From Bacillota bacterium (GTDB lineage Bacteria; Bacillota; Proteinivoracia; UBA4975; VEMY01): a DNA stretch of 64,000 bases. Of the stretch, positions 19,258 to 28,455 are shown in pieces. Location of the stretch: the NCBI GenBank assembly GCA_009711825.1, contig VEMY01000039.1:1-64000 (forward strand). Direction: 5' to 3'. The notes below the pieces were generated by a model. The model was not told the DNA's origin. It saw nothing but the letters and a program-made list of their open reading frames with translations, and did not search any database. The first letter of the stretch is position 1. Every line of letters starts with the position of its first letter. Made by a program: the position numbers and the translations under genes.

Positions 19258-19489
19258 AAAAAACATCCAATCCCCCTTGGGACGGATGTTATCCGCGGTT
19301 CCACCCAAGTTGAAGACAAATGTCTCCCAACTCTGCTGACTGTTAACGGTGTCGACCGGCAACGGTTACTGGATGTTCACCGCTGCAGCTCCAGGATGGT
19401 AAATGACGGCACTATCCGGAGGAAGCTTGCAGCCTGGGCTTCCCTCTCTGGGCCAGCGTTTCCGCCAAATATGTTCCTTTCACAGCTTT
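19258..19489 (-). promoter_or_regulatory. T-box leader of thrS
   Basis: On the minus strand the core GGGTGGAACCGCGG (19293-19306) is followed by a terminator (AACATCCGTCCC...GGGATTGGATGTT plus a T run, 19258-19290). A GTGAAAGG-like element near the transcript start fits Stem I. I could not choose the Thr specifier with confidence. Confidence 0.88.
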
Positions 19490-19495
19490 CATAAA

Positions 19496-19525
19496 ATTAT
19501 AGCGCTTGCAATGGGTGTTTGTCAA
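19496..19525 (-). promoter_or_regulatory. Promoter of the thrS T-box transcript
   Basis: Minus-strand TTGACA (19520-19525), an 18-base spacer and TATAAT (19496-19501). Confidence 0.85.
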
Positions 19526-19543
19526 CTTTCGCTGAGCCCTTCA

Positions 19544-20149
19544 TTAAGCCAGGCCCCATGTAAGCAAAAGCGCCTGGGCAAATCCAATTACGGCTCCCAA
19601 AACTGCCCCCATTGCCTCAATGTATTTCAGTTCCCGACCCGCAATGGTAAACACCAGGCCTTCAATCTTTTGCCAGTCCATGCCCAGCAGTTGTTCTTCA
19701 ATCAGTTTGGCAATGTTCAATTTGGCGAGCAAATCGCCGGTCAATTCCGGGCCGCTGGCGGCAAGCATTTTCTCCACTTCCCGGACAATAATCTGAGCAA
19801 CTAACTGGATTATGGAGTCGCGAACCCCGCCGGGAACCAGGGCAAAGGCCCTGCTGCTGCCAATGCGGGCTATAACCGCTTTGCTAACTGCCTCGGCAAA
19901 GGAATGGCGGGTTTCAGGAGCGCTGATGGCCGCGGCAATTTGCCCGTGGGACAGCAATTCTTTGGCGACAATACCGCCGACTGCGGCGGCCAATACTTGC
20001 CGGCGCCGGGGAATTACACCCTGTACCACAAGTTTGCCTAGTTTAAATGGTTTTCTCGGCCAAAACAGAAATTTTATCGCCAAATAATTGGTAAACCAGC
20101 CGATACCAGCGCCCAATGCCGGAAACAAAAAATAATAAACCACCGACAA
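19544..20149 (-). CDS. DUF445 family membrane protein
   Basis: A 201-residue protein beginning SVVYYFLFPALGAGIGWFTNYLAIKFLFWP, the DUF445 signature. It has an N-terminal membrane hairpin with NYLAIKFLF, a long amphipathic middle and a C-terminal membrane helix (about 178-200). Function is unknown. It is short for the family, whose members often exceed 370 residues. It lies between ytxC and thrS on the same strand, and the thrS promoter overlaps its downstream flank. Confidence 0.8.
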   Translation of the reverse strand: MSVVYYFLFPALGAGIGWFTNYLAIKFLFWPRKPFKLGKLVVQGVIPRRRQVLAAAVGGIVAKELLSHGQIAAAISAPETRHSFAEAVSKAVIARIGSSRAFALVPGGVRDSIIQLVAQIIVREVEKMLAASGPELTGDLLAKLNIAKLIEEQLLGMDWQKIEGLVFTIAGRELKYIEAMGAVLGAVIGFAQALLLTWGLA

Positions 20150-20196
20150 TCATTCCCTTCTAGGAAATAATACATCGGCGGTCTAGAATATGCAAG

Positions 20197-21018
20197 CTAT
20201 TCAAGACAACGTTCGCACCCCAGACATAGGCAGACCCGGTCATCAAAAATACTGTTGATGGTGGTCAGAAGTTCATCATCTGTGGCAAACTTCGTTGCAT
20301 GGACGATGACCCGTTGGGGAGCTGCTGTCACCAAAGTGCTGACGATGGCATCTATCCCCTCCAAGTCAGCCACAGCTTCCCGATGAATTGGGCTAAAATC
20401 CGGGTCATAAAGCACCAATTCCCGCTTAATGCGCAGGAGGTGAACTTCCGGGTATCGGGGTTCCTGAATTTCCACAAAATACTTCAGAAGATTAATAAAA
20501 TCCTGATACTCCTGCTCTATCAGATAATCATCTGCGCTTTGATTTATCAGAGTTAGCAGGTCACGCTGATATTCCTGCAGTCGAAAACGCAAAAATCCTT
20601 CAACATTAATTTGGCCTTCTATACTAAGATAATCCTCAATCTTTTGAAATATCGCCTGTCTCCGACTCTCTCCGGTTAACACCTCTTCCCGCAGTAAACG
20701 TTGACGCACTTTATCGCAAATTATCTCGATTTCTTCAGCCTTGAAATGCGGGTGATGTAGTCTAGCAAGTTTTTTCAGTAACACCGGCTCCAATTCCGTA
20801 ACTATATAATCGGCCAGCATCTGAGCAGTAAGCCGCTCTAAATTTCGCAATTGGTTGCCATTCTCAGTTTTACAATCCCACACAGTGATTTTGCCTGTGG
20901 AAGTCTCGTTAAACTCTTGTAAAAGCCCATTGCGCTGCCAAGATTCAACCTGCTGAACAAGCCGTCGTCTGAGAGCTTCGGGGTTGGCAGATTCGGTTCC
21001 AATCCAAATTGCCTCCAT
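20197..21018 (-). CDS. ytxC: Sporulation protein YtxC-like
   Basis: A 273-residue soluble, helix-rich protein. Placement two genes before thrS matches Bacillus, where ytxC is next to thrS. A YtxC-like C-terminal stretch ends with LCLGCERC. The molecular role of the family is unknown. I rely on length, the C-terminal cysteine pair and synteny; the N-terminal half is only weakly recognisable to me. Confidence 0.75.
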   Translation of the reverse strand: MEAIWIGTESANPEALRRRLVQQVESWQRNGLLQEFNETSTGKITVWDCKTENGNQLRNLERLTAQMLADYIVTELEPVLLKKLARLHHPHFKAEEIEIICDKVRQRLLREEVLTGESRRQAIFQKIEDYLSIEGQINVEGFLRFRLQEYQRDLLTLINQSADDYLIEQEYQDFINLLKYFVEIQEPRYPEVHLLRIKRELVLYDPDFSPIHREAVADLEGIDAIVSTLVTAAPQRVIVHATKFATDDELLTTINSIFDDRVCLCLGCERCLE

Positions 21019-21278
21019 AAAGCAAAAACCCCCTTTTGATTTCAGGTCGTAATTAGTATATGCAAAGAATGCAGTCGCTAATAATGCATATTGATGGGCA
21101 TTATTAGTTAAGGCGTCAATAATTGTTTAATGAAGCCAGATAATCCAGTGGTTTTGTAACACCTTATTCTTTGACGCCGTTCATTGTGTTAAATCGCTTC
21201 CAAAAACTTATAAAAAATGAGCAGGAAACCTGGGTTTGCCATAGAAATTAAACAGGTAACGGAAAAAGGAGGTGACCT

Positions 21279-22547
21279 ATGTTCATTAAAAAACACAGAA
21301 AATTATTCATCATTTTTTTAACAGGTCTTATCTTGTTGGGACTGATTATAGGCTTTACCAGCCTCAACGCTTATAATATACGCCGATCGGAGCTCTATGT
21401 TTATCTAAGTGATTTGGACCGAAAGCTGGAAAAACTACAGCAATCGGTGACCGCAAGCCCGGAATCCCAGCCGGATTTGCTGGAAACAATTGACTCAATT
21501 AGAGCATACAACAATTCGGTGACAAACAATCTCAATCTCTTGGAGCGTAGCACTCTGCGCCGGGAGCTAACTGAGCTAACCCTGGATGCCGTGCTAATAA
21601 CCGCGCTGGAGACGATCTATTTGCGTCATTCCCGTGGCTTAGACAGCAACCGTGAACATGAATTTATTGCCCGTGTTGAAACTTTACTGCAAGAGAACTC
21701 CAGAGTGTTAAGCGAAGCCCGGCAGATAAAGTCTGGAACCTTTGGTCGCCTGCTTGTGCCACTGAACGTGGAAGTTCTTGCCGAAAATTATCAGCAGATT
21801 AACAGGTTGGCCACCTTCTACATGCGCTACAACCGTTTACCGGAGGAACTGGCACCGGTGCACCTAGATCAACTGGAAGTCCAGATAAGGGAAATCTGGG
21901 GTGCTGAAACGGCCATCGTCGACTTTCCCGATCATTTAAATCGCAATATCGATCAAGGCTTCACCTATGTTTTTGAAATTCGTGACCAGGGCCAACGGAT
22001 CCAGGGGCAGGTGGATGCCTATTCAGGACAAATCCTTTTCCTGGGACGAGATGTTATCGAATACGAAACCGACGGCGAAACTCACCCCATGTACCCACTT
22101 CAAGAAGATCTGAAGGCGCTGCTGACCCGAATGTATGGTCCCGAATACACATTTTCGATAACCCCTAAGAGCATCAACCATGAGCTAGAGGTCGAAGCGG
22201 GCGCCCAACTCTACACCTTTGCCATTGAGCCCCGCTTAAACGGTTATCGTCTGGAAACCAGGCCGCTTTTAGCCAGATTCGATGCCTATACTGGTAAACT
22301 TGTAGCCCTGACCCCTAGTATTTCGGTGCCTGATAATCCTGTAAACACTGAGATTACAATCAACCGCGCCGCTGCCCGTCAGGTTATTGCTAAAGAAGCC
22401 GAGTTCCGTGAGACTGTTATCATCCCTTCACGGGTTTCCGGAGACTGGGTGCTGGCCCATATGTTCAATGCCGGCGGCGATCAGATTTATGTAGATGCCC
22501 AAAGCGGTGAACGAGTTTATTATAATCCTGCAAAAATAGTGCCCTGA
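21279..22547 (+). CDS. Membrane-anchored protein with PepSY-like repeats (YpeB-like topology)
   Basis: A 422-residue protein. A short basic end and one membrane segment (about 9-28) are followed by a helical region to about 190, then two or three beta-rich repeats that resemble PepSY/YpeB modules (YVFEIRDQGQRIQGQVDAYS, and FDAYTGKLVAL). Each repeat pairs a VDAYSGQ- or FDAYTGK-like turn. This order is seen in the spore germination protein YpeB, but no sleB neighbour is present and overall identity is uncertain. AAGGAGGTGACCT precedes the ATG, and a strong terminator follows. The 260-base upstream gap holds no other gene I can support. Confidence 0.6.
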   Translation: MFIKKHRKLFIIFLTGLILLGLIIGFTSLNAYNIRRSELYVYLSDLDRKLEKLQQSVTASPESQPDLLETIDSIRAYNNSVTNNLNLLERSTLRRELTELTLDAVLITALETIYLRHSRGLDSNREHEFIARVETLLQENSRVLSEARQIKSGTFGRLLVPLNVEVLAENYQQINRLATFYMRYNRLPEELAPVHLDQLEVQIREIWGAETAIVDFPDHLNRNIDQGFTYVFEIRDQGQRIQGQVDAYSGQILFLGRDVIEYETDGETHPMYPLQEDLKALLTRMYGPEYTFSITPKSINHELEVEAGAQLYTFAIEPRLNGYRLETRPLLARFDAYTGKLVALTPSISVPDNPVNTEITINRAAARQVIAKEAEFRETVIIPSRVSGDWVLAHMFNAGGDQIYVDAQSGERVYYNPAKIVP

Positions 22548-22563
22548 CGGGCACTATTTTTTA
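22534..22563 (+). terminator. Terminator after the PepSY-like gene
   Basis: AAATAGTGCCC-TGAC-GGGCACTATTT followed by T; the hairpin begins before the stop codon. Confidence 0.88.
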
Positions 22564-22588
22564 AAACAAAAAAGCCCCTATGGGCTTT
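22562..22588 (-). terminator. Terminator of tRNA-Val
   Basis: Minus-strand AAAGCCC-ATAG-GGGCTTT followed by a T run, 12 bases after the tRNA end. Confidence 0.8.
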
Positions 22589-22599
22589 AAATTACAAAA

Positions 22600-22674
22600 T
22601 GGTGGGTCCGGCGCGATTTGAACGCGCGACTTCTACCCTGTCAAGGTAGCACTCTCCCGCTGAGTTACGGACCC
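22600..22674 (-). tRNA. tRNA-Val (anticodon GAC)
   Basis: A 75-base cloverleaf. The acceptor GGGTCCG pairs with CGGACCC, the anticodon loop is TTGACAG with anticodon GAC, and the CCA end is encoded. It has its own promoter and terminator. Confidence 0.95.
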
Positions 22675-22693
22675 ATTTTGCCGTGCATTGACT

Positions 22694-22722
22694 ATTTTAT
22701 AGATTTTATTATTCTTTGTCAA
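22694..22722 (-). promoter_or_regulatory. Promoter of tRNA-Val
   Basis: Minus-strand TTGACA (22717-22722), a 17-base spacer and TAAAAT (22694-22699). Confidence 0.8.
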
Positions 22723-22854
22723 GAACAAAAGACGTTCAATATCTACCATCATTTTAGATTGACAGTCACAAGTATGAGGGTTGTATATTTACACATGTAT
22801 CTTGCCTTTGCTGGCAGCAAAAACTAAAATAGATTGTGAAAGAGGTGAACGAAA

Positions 22855-23388
22855 ATGGAAAAACAAACTACAGAATTGGCCACATTTGCCGGCGGTTGCT
22901 TTTGGTGTATGGTCTCGCCTTGGGAGGATATGCCCGGAGTGCTGCAGGTTATTTCCGGTTACACAGGCGGCCATAAAAACAATCCCACCTATGAAGAGGT
23001 CTGCGCCGGCAATACCGGCCACCGGGAGGCCATACAAATTACCTTTGATCCCGCGCAAATTAATTATAAGGAATTGCTCGATACTTTCTGGCAGCAGATT
23101 GACCCAACAGATCCCGGCGGACAATTTGTCGACCGGGGCACATCATACAAAAGCGCCGTTTATTACCACAATCAGCGGCAGCGGGAAATCGCGGAAGCAG
23201 GCAAACAGGAGCTGGCCGCCAGTGGTCGCTTTGACAAGCCAATTGTGACCGAAATCCTGCCGGCAGAGAAATTCTGGCCCGCCGAGGAGTATCACCAGGA
23301 TTTCCACAAGAAAAATCCTGACCACTATAAGACCTACCGTAAAAGCTCAGGCAGGGACATTTTTTTGAAAAAGGTCTGGAAAAAGTGA
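22855..23388 (+). CDS. msrA: Peptide-methionine (S)-S-oxide reductase MsrA
   Basis: A 177-residue MsrA that reduces the S epimer of methionine sulfoxide. The catalytic motif is FAGGCFWC near residue 16, followed by GYTGG and the conserved EEYHQDF near the C-terminus. A possible promoter TTGACA (22759-22764) lies upstream. Its stop overlaps the msrB GTG start (GTGA), so the pair is translated together. Confidence 0.96.
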   Translation: MEKQTTELATFAGGCFWCMVSPWEDMPGVLQVISGYTGGHKNNPTYEEVCAGNTGHREAIQITFDPAQINYKELLDTFWQQIDPTDPGGQFVDRGTSYKSAVYYHNQRQREIAEAGKQELAASGRFDKPIVTEILPAEKFWPAEEYHQDFHKKNPDHYKTYRKSSGRDIFLKKVWKK

Positions 23389-23780
23389 AAAAAGTCAAGC
23401 CCCTGACCGAATTCGTTACCCGGGAAAACGGCACTGAACCGCCCTTTACCAATGAATATTGGGATAACGAGCGAGACGGATTGTACGTTGACATCAACTC
23501 CGGCAAACCCCTGTTCAGTTCACGGGATAAATTTGACGCAGGTTGCGGCTGGCCCAGCTTTACAAAGCCAGTGGATAAAACGACAATCGCGGAAAAAACC
23601 GATACCAGCCACGGAATGATAAGAACAGAAGTGCGCAGTCGCTCTTCAGACTCCCACCTGGGCCATGTCTTTACTGACGGCCCCGGTCCCGATAAACTTC
23701 GCTACTGCATTAACTCCGCTGCGCTCCGGTTCATTCCAAAAGAGGACCTGGAGGCGGAGGGCTACGGCGAATACCGGTAG
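23385..23780 (+). CDS. msrB: Peptide-methionine (R)-S-oxide reductase MsrB
   Basis: A 131-residue MsrB for the R epimer. Conserved stretches are [36 protein letters not shown] and the catalytic [11 protein letters not shown]. The two CxxC zinc pairs of the metal-binding subtype are absent, as in many Bacillota. The GTG start overlaps the msrA stop by four bases. Confidence 0.95.
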   Translation: MKKVKPLTEFVTRENGTEPPFTNEYWDNERDGLYVDINSGKPLFSSRDKFDAGCGWPSFTKPVDKTTIAEKTDTSHGMIRTEVRSRSSDSHLGHVFTDGPGPDKLRYCINSAALRFIPKEDLEAEGYGEYR

Positions 23781-23803
23781 CTCTTTGAGTAATCAGCCAA
23801 GAT

Positions 23804-23846
23804 AAATAAACACAACCGGTTTTTACGTCGGTTGTGTTTATTTTTG
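23804..23846. terminator. Bidirectional terminator between msrB and the MATE gene
   Basis: AAATAAACACAACCG...CGGTTGTGTTTATTT flanked by A and T runs; serves both convergent genes. Confidence 0.9.
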
Positions 23847-25214
23847 CTATTCGGGACTGCCAGGCAAAACTGGTTTGCTGAGCCCTTTTTTCAGCAACCG
23901 GGAAAACCAAAAAAACCCGATGCTGGCAAAGGTAAGATCGGAAAGCGCCAGCGCCCACCATATCCCGCTGGCCCCTAAGCCGGTGCGAATCAGCACAAAA
24001 GCTAGGGGAATTCCCACCAATCCAAGGCGGAACAGGTTTATAACCAGAGCAGGCAATGCCCGGCCCAGTCCCTGGAAGGATGAGGATGTGACAATTCCTA
24101 AACCCAAAAAAACGTAGAAAAGCGGCACAATGCGCAGATAGGAAACCGTGGCGTCGAATACATCCGGCTCGTCAGTAAACAAGCTGACAAAGAATTCAGG
24201 CACCAGTAACACAACAATTGCCACTGAACCCAACGAGACCAGGGCAGCCAACAACCCTGTTTTCCAGATTTGCACCACCCGGTCGTACAGACGTGCGCCA
24301 TAATTTTGGCCAATCATTGTCAGGGTGGCAATGGAAATGCTCTGCCCCGGCATGAATGCAAGGGAGTCAATGCGAAACCCCAGCCCCAGGGCGGCAACAA
24401 CATGGGGGCCAAACTGGTTGGCCAGATAGTTATAGACAAACATTGTCAGCGACAACATTGCCATTGAGATTGAGGAAGGAAAGCCAATGCGCATAATGCT
24501 GCCCACCACTTCCCAATCCCAGGAGAAGCGAAACCGCAAAACTATAGAGGAACGCCCCATGTAGAAATGACTGATAATCAGAATCAGGCCAATGCCGCGG
24601 GCCAGCATCGTCGCCAGTGCGGCACCGGCAACACCTAGAGCTGGAACTGGGCCGAGGCCAAAGATAAACAGCGGGTCCAGGAAGATGTTAATCACAGTGG
24701 CAAACCCAAGGATCAATGTAGATGACTTCATGTCGCCTTCACCCCGCAACACTCCGTCCAAAGCCATATAGAAGAAAAATACTGGGTTACCGGCGAGAAT
24801 GATTTGCGTGTAGGCAACTGCATAATCCAGGGACAGTCCCTGCCCCCCCATCAATTCCAGAAGCGGACGCGCCAAAGCGGTGCCGACAATCCCAGAAAAT
24901 ATTCCCAGCGTCAATGATAAGGCCATTGCCTGACCGGCAATCCGATTGGCCCGGGCACGATCACCGGCGCCAACGGCCTGGGCAACCAAAGAGCTGGTGC
25001 CGATGGCCACTGCATTGCCCAGGGCCAGCACAATAAAGAACACCGGCAAATTCATGCTGACCGCGGCGATTGCTTCTTGCCCCAGTCGGCTGACAAACCA
25101 GGTATCCACCAGGTTAAAGGCCGTCTGCAGCACATTGGCGGCCAAAATCGGCAGGGCTAGGGTCAGCAGGCCCCGTAGTACTGAACCAGTGAGCAATTTA
25201 TTATCAGCCTGCAT
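23847..25214 (-). CDS. MATE family multidrug/Na+ antiporter
   Basis: A 455-residue membrane protein with two homologous six-helix halves. It starts MQADNKLLTGSVLRGLLTLALPILAANVLQ, and the GTSSLVAQAVGAGD region is typical of MATE transporters, which expel cationic compounds using a Na+ or H+ gradient. The ATG at 25214 is preceded by AAGGAGATGATGTT; earlier in-frame starts at 25262 have no such site. It is divergent from the TetR gene, but the TetR operator lies beyond the TetR promoter, so shared control is not evident. Confidence 0.9.
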   Translation of the reverse strand: MQADNKLLTGSVLRGLLTLALPILAANVLQTAFNLVDTWFVSRLGQEAIAAVSMNLPVFFIVLALGNAVAIGTSSLVAQAVGAGDRARANRIAGQAMALSLTLGIFSGIVGTALARPLLELMGGQGLSLDYAVAYTQIILAGNPVFFFYMALDGVLRGEGDMKSSTLILGFATVINIFLDPLFIFGLGPVPALGVAGAALATMLARGIGLILIISHFYMGRSSIVLRFRFSWDWEVVGSIMRIGFPSSISMAMLSLTMFVYNYLANQFGPHVVAALGLGFRIDSLAFMPGQSISIATLTMIGQNYGARLYDRVVQIWKTGLLAALVSLGSVAIVVLLVPEFFVSLFTDEPDVFDATVSYLRIVPLFYVFLGLGIVTSSSFQGLGRALPALVINLFRLGLVGIPLAFVLIRTGLGASGIWWALALSDLTFASIGFFWFSRLLKKGLSKPVLPGSPE

Positions 25215-25307
25215 AACATCATCTCCTTCAAACATACGAACCAATTTTATACCATATTCCACGCGGAGTAAATGTTATATTAAAAGATTAAAATTTGCTT
25301 ATTTTGG

Positions 25308-25336
25308 TTGTCACTACAGATAGCCAATGATATAAT
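25308..25336 (+). promoter_or_regulatory. Promoter of the TetR-ABC operon
   Basis: TTGTCA (25308-25313), a 17-base spacer and TATAAT (25331-25336). Confidence 0.82.
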
Positions 25337-25340
25337 AAAC

Positions 25341-25370
25341 CCGAAATGTGACTGGGCAGTCATATTTCGG
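25341..25370 (+). promoter_or_regulatory. Probable TetR-family operator (30-base palindrome)
   Basis: CCGAAATGTGACTG faces CAGTCATATTTCGG across GG, with one mismatch. The core TGACTGGGCAGTCA resembles TGAC...GTCA operators of TetR proteins. It begins four bases after the -10 and covers the expected start of transcription, immediately before the TetR gene, so autorepression is likely. Confidence 0.7.
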
Positions 25371-25381
25371 GAGGTGGTTAT

Positions 25382-25999
25382 TTGCCAACAAAGACCTTCT
25401 TTAATCTTGCTGAACATAAACGCAAACGTATTTTCCAGGAGGCCCTGGCCGAATTCGCCCAAGATCCCTATGAACAAGCATCGCTCTCTGAAATTGTGCA
25501 GCGACTCGGCATCGCCAAGGGCAGCATGTACCAGTATTTCCAGGACAAAAAAGATTTGTATAAATATGTGATCGGTTATGTTTACCAACAGAAGCGCGAG
25601 TATCTCCAGCCGGTTTGGGAACAGGATACAGACTTCTTCGCCCTGGTCAAAAGCTACTACATGCGATCCTGGCAATTCGCCCGCGAACATCCCTGCTATC
25701 AGCAGGTAATCTCAAATTTTTGGGACAGTCGCGATGAACAGGTGCGGGAAGAAATCCTCCGGGAAAAGCAGATTCGTAACACTGAGTTCTATGGAATTCT
25801 GCAACAGTGGTTGCAGACAGGTTTGATTTCCAGTGAAATCACCCCGGAAGCGGCCTGGTTTGTCTATCATGCAGTCGGCCGGGCGCTGATTGACAACTTT
25901 GTCGACGAAAACGTCGACCTTCAATCCCATGAATCTTTGATTGAATCGGTGCTGGCTGTGCTGGAATTGGGATTGAGGACACGAAAGGAGTGCAGATAA
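25382..25999 (+). CDS. TetR/AcrR family transcriptional regulator
   Basis: A 205-residue repressor with an N-terminal helix-turn-helix (LSEIVQRLGIAKGSMYQYFQDKKDLY, about 36-61) and a helical ligand-binding C-terminal domain. TTG at 25382 is the start, with GGGAGGTGG upstream. Its stop (TAA) shares one base with the next ATG (TAATG). As first gene of the operon it probably controls the peptide-type transporter genes that follow. Confidence 0.92.
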   Translation: MPTKTFFNLAEHKRKRIFQEALAEFAQDPYEQASLSEIVQRLGIAKGSMYQYFQDKKDLYKYVIGYVYQQKREYLQPVWEQDTDFFALVKSYYMRSWQFAREHPCYQQVISNFWDSRDEQVREEILREKQIRNTEFYGILQQWLQTGLISSEITPEAAWFVYHAVGRALIDNFVDENVDLQSHESLIESVLAVLELGLRTRKECR

Positions 26000-27495
26000 T
26001 GCGCAAACCCTTTATATCGCTGATACTAATCGTCCTGGTGGGGCTGACCGCCTGCACCGCTAGTAACGGAGAGGGCGCGGGCATAACTGTAGCGATTCCC
26101 GCTGACCCCGATGGTTTTCATCCCCACCACTCTGTAGCTGCCGCCAGCGCGGAAATTGCGTTTAATATTTATGAAGGTCTGGTGAAGGCCGGCGCCGATG
26201 GCTCTGTCCAACCGGCCCTGGCTGAGGAGTGGTCGATATCCGCAGACGGCCTCACCTATGAATTCACGCTTCGCCCCGATATCATGTTCCACAACGGTCG
26301 CCCCTTGGAGGCAGAAGACGTGATCCATTCCCTGGGGCGCTTGTTTGACGAGGAAGTGACTGCCAAAGCGCGGGAATTTGCAGCGGTAGACACACTGGAA
26401 GCCGCTGGAGACAAGATTATTATCACCCTCTCCCGGCCCGACGCCGCGTTTCTAGCCCTCCTCACCGAATTTGGCGCCAGCATTTACCCCCGGGAGGCCG
26501 AGGAACAACTAGATACCCGACCAGTGGGCACCGGACCGTTTGTGCTCACCGACTGGCAGCCCAACAATCGTCTGGAATTGACCCGGTTCGAACATTACTG
26601 GCAGGACGGGCTGCCGCTGTTGGATACAGTAACTTTGCAAATCATTCCCGATCCCAATACGGCAGTGACCAATCTGCGCACCGGCCATGTTGATTTGATT
26701 CCCCGGCTGGAACCAGATTACATGCATCAGGTTGAGGAGGAACCGGGGCTAAAATTTGTCGAGGGCCCGATGAATCTGGTGCAGCTTTTGGCAATCAACA
26801 ACGCCCGGGAACCCTTTGACAATCTTCTGGTACGTCAGGCAATCAATTATGCCATTGACCGGGAAGAAATTATCGAAGGGGCAGCCTGGGGCTATGGAAC
26901 TATGGTCGGCACAAACCTCTCGCCGGCTATGGGCGAGTGGTATAACCCCGAAGTCGATGAAATCTACTCCTACTCGCCGGAGAAAGCCCGGGAGTTGCTG
27001 GCGGAGGCCGGTTATGCCGACGGGTTTAGCGCGGTGCTCCACTTACCCGCCCCCTACCCGCTGCATATCAACGCCGGACAGATTCTTGCCCATCAGCTAG
27101 AACAGGTTGGCATTGAATTAAGTCTGGAAATCATCGAATGGTCCACCTGGTTGGAGCAAATTTATCAAAACCGAGATTTTGAGCTAACGGTAATTGGTTT
27201 CACCGGTAAACTAGACCCCCATTCAATCATCGGTCGCTATCAAAGCGACTCCAGCCGCAACCTTAACAATTTCGATAACGATGAATACGATTCGCTAATC
27301 CGTCAGGGCCTGGAAGCAACTGACCCGGCCGAACGGCAGGAAATCTACCGTCAGGTCCAGGAGATCCTTGCCCTAGATGCAGCAGCAGCTTTCATTATGG
27401 ACCCCAATCAAATCGCGGTAATGGCTGGGGACATCGAGGGTTGGCAAAACTACCCTGTTTATGTTCTCGATCTCGCCGCCCTCTCACGGCGCTAA
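25999..27495 (+). CDS. Peptide/opine-type ABC substrate-binding lipoprotein
   Basis: A 498-residue SBP_bac_5 (DppA/OppA type) protein. Signal peptide and lipobox LTAC anchor it to the membrane, and the body starts ITVAIPADPDGFHPHHS. Typical segments include GTGPFVLTDWQPNNRLEL and VRQAINYAIDREEI. The ATG at 25999 has AAAGGAG eight bases upstream; a GTG at 25990 is less likely. Binds an oligopeptide or related ligand, not identifiable from sequence. It is the second gene of the TetR operon. Confidence 0.92.
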   Translation: MRKPFISLILIVLVGLTACTASNGEGAGITVAIPADPDGFHPHHSVAAASAEIAFNIYEGLVKAGADGSVQPALAEEWSISADGLTYEFTLRPDIMFHNGRPLEAEDVIHSLGRLFDEEVTAKAREFAAVDTLEAAGDKIIITLSRPDAAFLALLTEFGASIYPREAEEQLDTRPVGTGPFVLTDWQPNNRLELTRFEHYWQDGLPLLDTVTLQIIPDPNTAVTNLRTGHVDLIPRLEPDYMHQVEEEPGLKFVEGPMNLVQLLAINNAREPFDNLLVRQAINYAIDREEIIEGAAWGYGTMVGTNLSPAMGEWYNPEVDEIYSYSPEKARELLAEAGYADGFSAVLHLPAPYPLHINAGQILAHQLEQVGIELSLEIIEWSTWLEQIYQNRDFELTVIGFTGKLDPHSIIGRYQSDSSRNLNNFDNDEYDSLIRQGLEATDPAERQEIYRQVQEILALDAAAAFIMDPNQIAVMAGDIEGWQNYPVYVLDLAALSRR

Positions 27496-27498
27496 AGC

Positions 27499-28455
27499 AT
27501 GCAGTATATGCTAAAAAAAACTGTGGGGATGCTGGTAACTCTGGTTTTAATCAGCATCCTCACATTTCTCATCCTCTTCCATTTGCCCGGCGATCCCGCT
27601 GTTTTAATCCTCGGCCTGGAGGCAAGCCCGGATGCCCTGGAGCAGGTGCGCAGCCAGCTGGGACTAAATCTACCGGTTTGGGAGCAATACTGGCACTGGG
27701 CCCGCGGCGTGCTGGGGGGAGATTTCGGCAGTTCCCTGACCTTCAGTCGTGGCTACCCGGTGGCCGAATTGATTCGTTCCGGACTGCCGGTGACAATTTC
27801 ACTGGCTATGGCGGCGGTTGTCCTGGCGCTGCTGCTGTCAATTCCATTGGGCATTGTCTGCGCCAGTAATCGAAACAGCCGTCTGGACAGCGCTATTCTC
27901 TCCATCAGCCAAATTGGCCTTTCTTTGCCTGCGTTTTGGGTTGGAATTATATTAATACAGATTTTTGCGCTTCGCTTGGGCTGGCTGCCCCCTGGCAACA
28001 TGCCCGCCTGGTCGGTTAATCCTCTGGGCGCCGGCGTCGCTCTGATCTTGCCGGCCCTGGCCCTGGCCCTGCCCCGGGCTGCTATCTTGACCCGAGTGGT
28101 GCGCTCGGCAATGCTGGAAGTTTTGGGCGAGGACTATATCCGCACTGCCCGCAGTAAAGGACTTAGCGAGCAATTGGTTGTATATAAGCATGCGTTACGT
28201 AACGCTTTGGTAGCGATCAGCACCGTGGCCGGCATCCACCTGGTTCAGTTGGTCGCAGGAACAGTGGTGATTGAGCAGGTGTTTTCGCTGCCTGGCTTGG
28301 GACGGATGGTTTTGTCAGCTGTGCTGCTCCGGGACCTGCCCCTGGTCCAGGGCCTGGTATTTGTCGGCGCCAGCCTGGTCCTTCTGGTTAATTTTAGCCT
28401 CGATTTGATTTATCCGCTGCTGGACCCGCGGATAACCCAGGTGCGCTATGATTAG
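27499..28455 (+). CDS. ABC transporter permease, DppB/OppB type
   Basis: A 318-residue inner-membrane permease with six helices. The EAA loop is EDYIRTARSKGLSEQLVVYKHALRNALV-like, with the EAA-family Gly. It is three bases after the binding-protein gene and overlaps the next permease by eight bases, so the pair forms the channel of one transporter. Confidence 0.94.
   Translation: MQYMLKKTVGMLVTLVLISILTFLILFHLPGDPAVLILGLEASPDALEQVRSQLGLNLPVWEQYWHWARGVLGGDFGSSLTFSRGYPVAELIRSGLPVTISLAMAAVVLALLLSIPLGIVCASNRNSRLDSAILSISQIGLSLPAFWVGIILIQIFALRLGWLPPGNMPAWSVNPLGAGVALILPALALALPRAAILTRVVRSAMLEVLGEDYIRTARSKGLSEQLVVYKHALRNALVAISTVAGIHLVQLVAGTVVIEQVFSLPGLGRMVLSAVLLRDLPLVQGLVFVGASLVLLVNFSLDLIYPLLDPRITQVRYD

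Noticed and set aside
21019-21278. Sigma-G/F promoter in the gap before the PepSY-like gene
   Set aside because: Several AT-rich matches to -10 elements exist but none with a convincing partner at the right spacing.
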